From positions 1 through 14,290 of the forward strand of contig JACCYK010000546.1 in assembly GCA_013696525.1 (NCBI GenBank): a stretch of 14,290 nucleotides of DNA, given 5' to 3'. The translations under genes and the position numbers were made by a program. Below, piece by piece: positions 13,067-14,290 of this stretch. Every line of letters begins with the position of its first letter. The stretch's first letter is position 1. Origin of the DNA: Chloroflexia bacterium. Its GTDB lineage: Bacteria > Chloroflexota > Chloroflexia > Thermomicrobiales > UBA6265. Under the pieces are notes generated by a model, which had not been told where the DNA came from, did no database searches, and saw only the letters and a list, made by a program, of their open reading frames with translations.

Positions 13067-14290
13067 ATGCAGGTGCGAGAGACCGGCCGGGACAAGATTG
13101 CCCCCGACGCGGTGCCCATCGAATCGCCATCGCCGGCAGCCATGGGACCGGTCGTTCCGCTCCGTCGCCAGTACCTGGAGATCAAGCGCCGGTTCCCGGA
13201 CGTGATCCTGCTGTTCCGGCTAGGCGATTTCTACGAGACCTTTGACGAGGATGCCCGGATCGCGGCCGCGGTGCTCGATATCGTCCTCACCGGCCGGGAG
13301 ATGGGCAAGGGGCTCCGCGTCCCCATGGCCGGCATCCCGCATCATGCCGCCGATGGGTACATCGCCCGTCTGATCGCCGCCGGCCACAAGGTCGCCATGT
13401 GCGAGCAGATCGGTGCGGTGCAAAAAGGGCGCGGCCTCGTTGCCCGTGATGTGACGCGGGTCATCACGCCCGGCACCGTGGTCGATCCGGCCATCCTCAA
13501 TGCCCATCGCAACAACTACATCGCGGCGATCGCGCTCGATCGCAACCGGGCCGGCTTAGCCTACGCCGACATCACGACCGGCGAGTTCGCGACCACCGAG
13601 CTGACGACGGGTACGGCGGAAGAAACCCTCCTCGCCATCGGCCGTGAGTTGCTTCGGTTGGGTCCGGCCGAGGTCGTCCTCGCGGCCGGGATGGCTGATG
13701 ACGCGCCGCTCCCTCGCTCATTGTGGCTGCCGGACGGCCTCAGCCAGAGCCAGACCGACGCCTGGCGCTGGCGGCTCAATCGCGCCACCGACCACCTGCG
13801 GCGGCACTTCGCGGTCGAGTCCCTCGATGGGTTCGGCTGTGCCGGCAAACCGCTGGCCATCCGCGCCGCCGGCGGCTTGCTCGACTACCTGGCGGATACC
13901 CAGCGCTCCGACCTCCGGCAGTTCACGAGCCTGGCCACCTACATGGTCGACAACTACATGACCCTGGACGCCCAAACACGGCGAAACCTGGAGCTGCTGG
14001 AAAGCTCACGGGGCGAGCGCAAACATAGTCTCGTCGCGGTCCTCGATCAGACTCGAACCCCGCTCGGGGCTCGCTTGTTGCGCCGCTGGCTCGGCCAGCC
14101 GCTGCTCGATCTGGCGGCGCTGCGGGAACGACAGGAGGCGGTAACGCGCTTTCATGGCGACGCCCTGGCCCGCTCGACGCTCCGGCGAGAGTTGTCCGCG
14201 GTCGGCGACCTTGAGCGCCTGGTCAATCGCGCGGTCACTCGGATCGCCACCCCGCGCGACCTCGGTGAGCTCCGGTCGTCGCTGGCCCAG
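13067..14290 (+). CDS. mutS: MutS, DNA mismatch repair ATPase (partial, C-terminus off the right edge)
   Basis: MutS recognises base mismatches and small loops and starts repair with MutL. The frame from 13067 stays open to the edge, giving 408 codons of a protein normally near 860 residues. After a poorly conserved leader (about 1-30), domain I has QYLEIKRRFPDVILLFRLGD and the mismatch-reading Phe-X-Glu as F55-Y56-E57, then VPMAGIPHHAADGYIARLI and KVAMCEQIG. The connector has VTRVITPGTVVDP and LAYADITTGEF. The lever/core start shows YMTLDAQTRRNLEL and SLVAVLDQTRTPLGARLLRR. The ATPase domain is beyond the window. The Phe-X-Glu motif marks it as MutS1-type, not MutS2. AAGGA (13059-13063) is only 3 nt from the ATG at 13067, and the GTG at 13073 has better spacing (9 nt), so the exact start is uncertain by two codons. 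Confidence 0.96.
   Translation, partial: MQVRETGRDKIAPDAVPIESPSPAAMGPVVPLRRQYLEIKRRFPDVILLFRLGDFYETFDEDARIAAAVLDIVLTGREMGKGLRVPMAGIPHHAADGYIARLIAAGHKVAMCEQIGAVQKGRGLVARDVTRVITPGTVVDPAILNAHRNNYIAAIALDRNRAGLAYADITTGEFATTELTTGTAEETLLAIGRELLRLGPAEVVLAAGMADDAPLPRSLWLPDGLSQSQTDAWRWRLNRATDHLRRHFAVESLDGFGCAGKPLAIRAAGGLLDYLADTQRSDLRQFTSLATYMVDNYMTLDAQTRRNLELLESSRGERKHSLVAVLDQTRTPLGARLLRRWLGQPLLDLAALRERQEAVTRFHGDALARSTLRRELSAVGDLERLVNRAVTRIATPRDLGELRSSLAQ

Noticed and set aside
1..14290. CRISPR arrays, transposons, phage genes, tRNA or rRNA genes
   Set aside because: Reading through both strands showed no spaced direct repeats, transposase-like frames, cloverleaf-like segments or rRNA-like sequence.

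Overview
This is a GC-rich (about 65% by eye), gene-dense bacterial chromosomal window with strong Shine-Dalgarno sites and some GTG/TTG starts. Protein style (a PerR-sufC-sufB order, a compact primary-type sigma factor, a DUF1015 protein, an exported protein with a Ser/Thr/Ala/Pro linker and SH3b domain, and a rubredoxin-GltD-ferredoxin flavoprotein) suggests Chloroflexota, perhaps Thermomicrobia (Sphaerobacter/Thermomicrobium relatives). This is an inference from gene content, not a phylogenetic result. I see no mobile element, CRISPR array, tRNA or rRNA.

Layout. 1-3534 (minus strand): a sulfur and Fe-S block. A persulfide-dioxygenase-like metallo-hydrolase/rhodanese fusion is followed by a promoter and then perR-like, sufC and sufB; sufB runs off the left edge. 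3708-7339 (plus): a 2-hydroxyacid dehydrogenase of the glyoxylate/hydroxypyruvate reductase type, then a promoter, a large multi-cluster flavoprotein, and a small polyhydroxyalkanoate-system-type protein. 7352-9307: two divergent cupin genes, one an exported cupin-linker-SH3b protein (minus), the other a small cytoplasmic cupin (plus). 9311-9840: an A-type Fe-S carrier (IscA/ErpA/HesB) with its own near-consensus promoter and a strong hairpin terminator. 9872-11143 (minus): a DUF1015 protein. 11144-11544: a 401-bp divergent intergenic region holding both promoters and the sigma-factor leader. 11545-12552 (plus): RpoD/SigA-type sigma factor, ending at a perfect 30-bp palindromic terminator shared with the convergent yciI-like gene (12617-12913). 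13067-end (plus): the N-terminal half of mutS.

How they fit together. Much of the window concerns iron-sulfur and reactive sulfur chemistry. The Fur-family regulator at the head of sufCB keeps all five PerR metal ligands at PerR spacing, so a peroxide-responsive suf operon is a reasonable hypothesis. The persulfide dioxygenase/rhodanese, the A-type carrier and the flavoprotein with several predicted Fe-S clusters are functionally compatible neighbours, but each has its own transcription signals. No wholly new system is evident. The most unusual items are the flavoprotein with an altered NAD(P)-site motif and no obvious partner, the degenerate double-cupin exported protein, and the regulatory layout of the suf operon.
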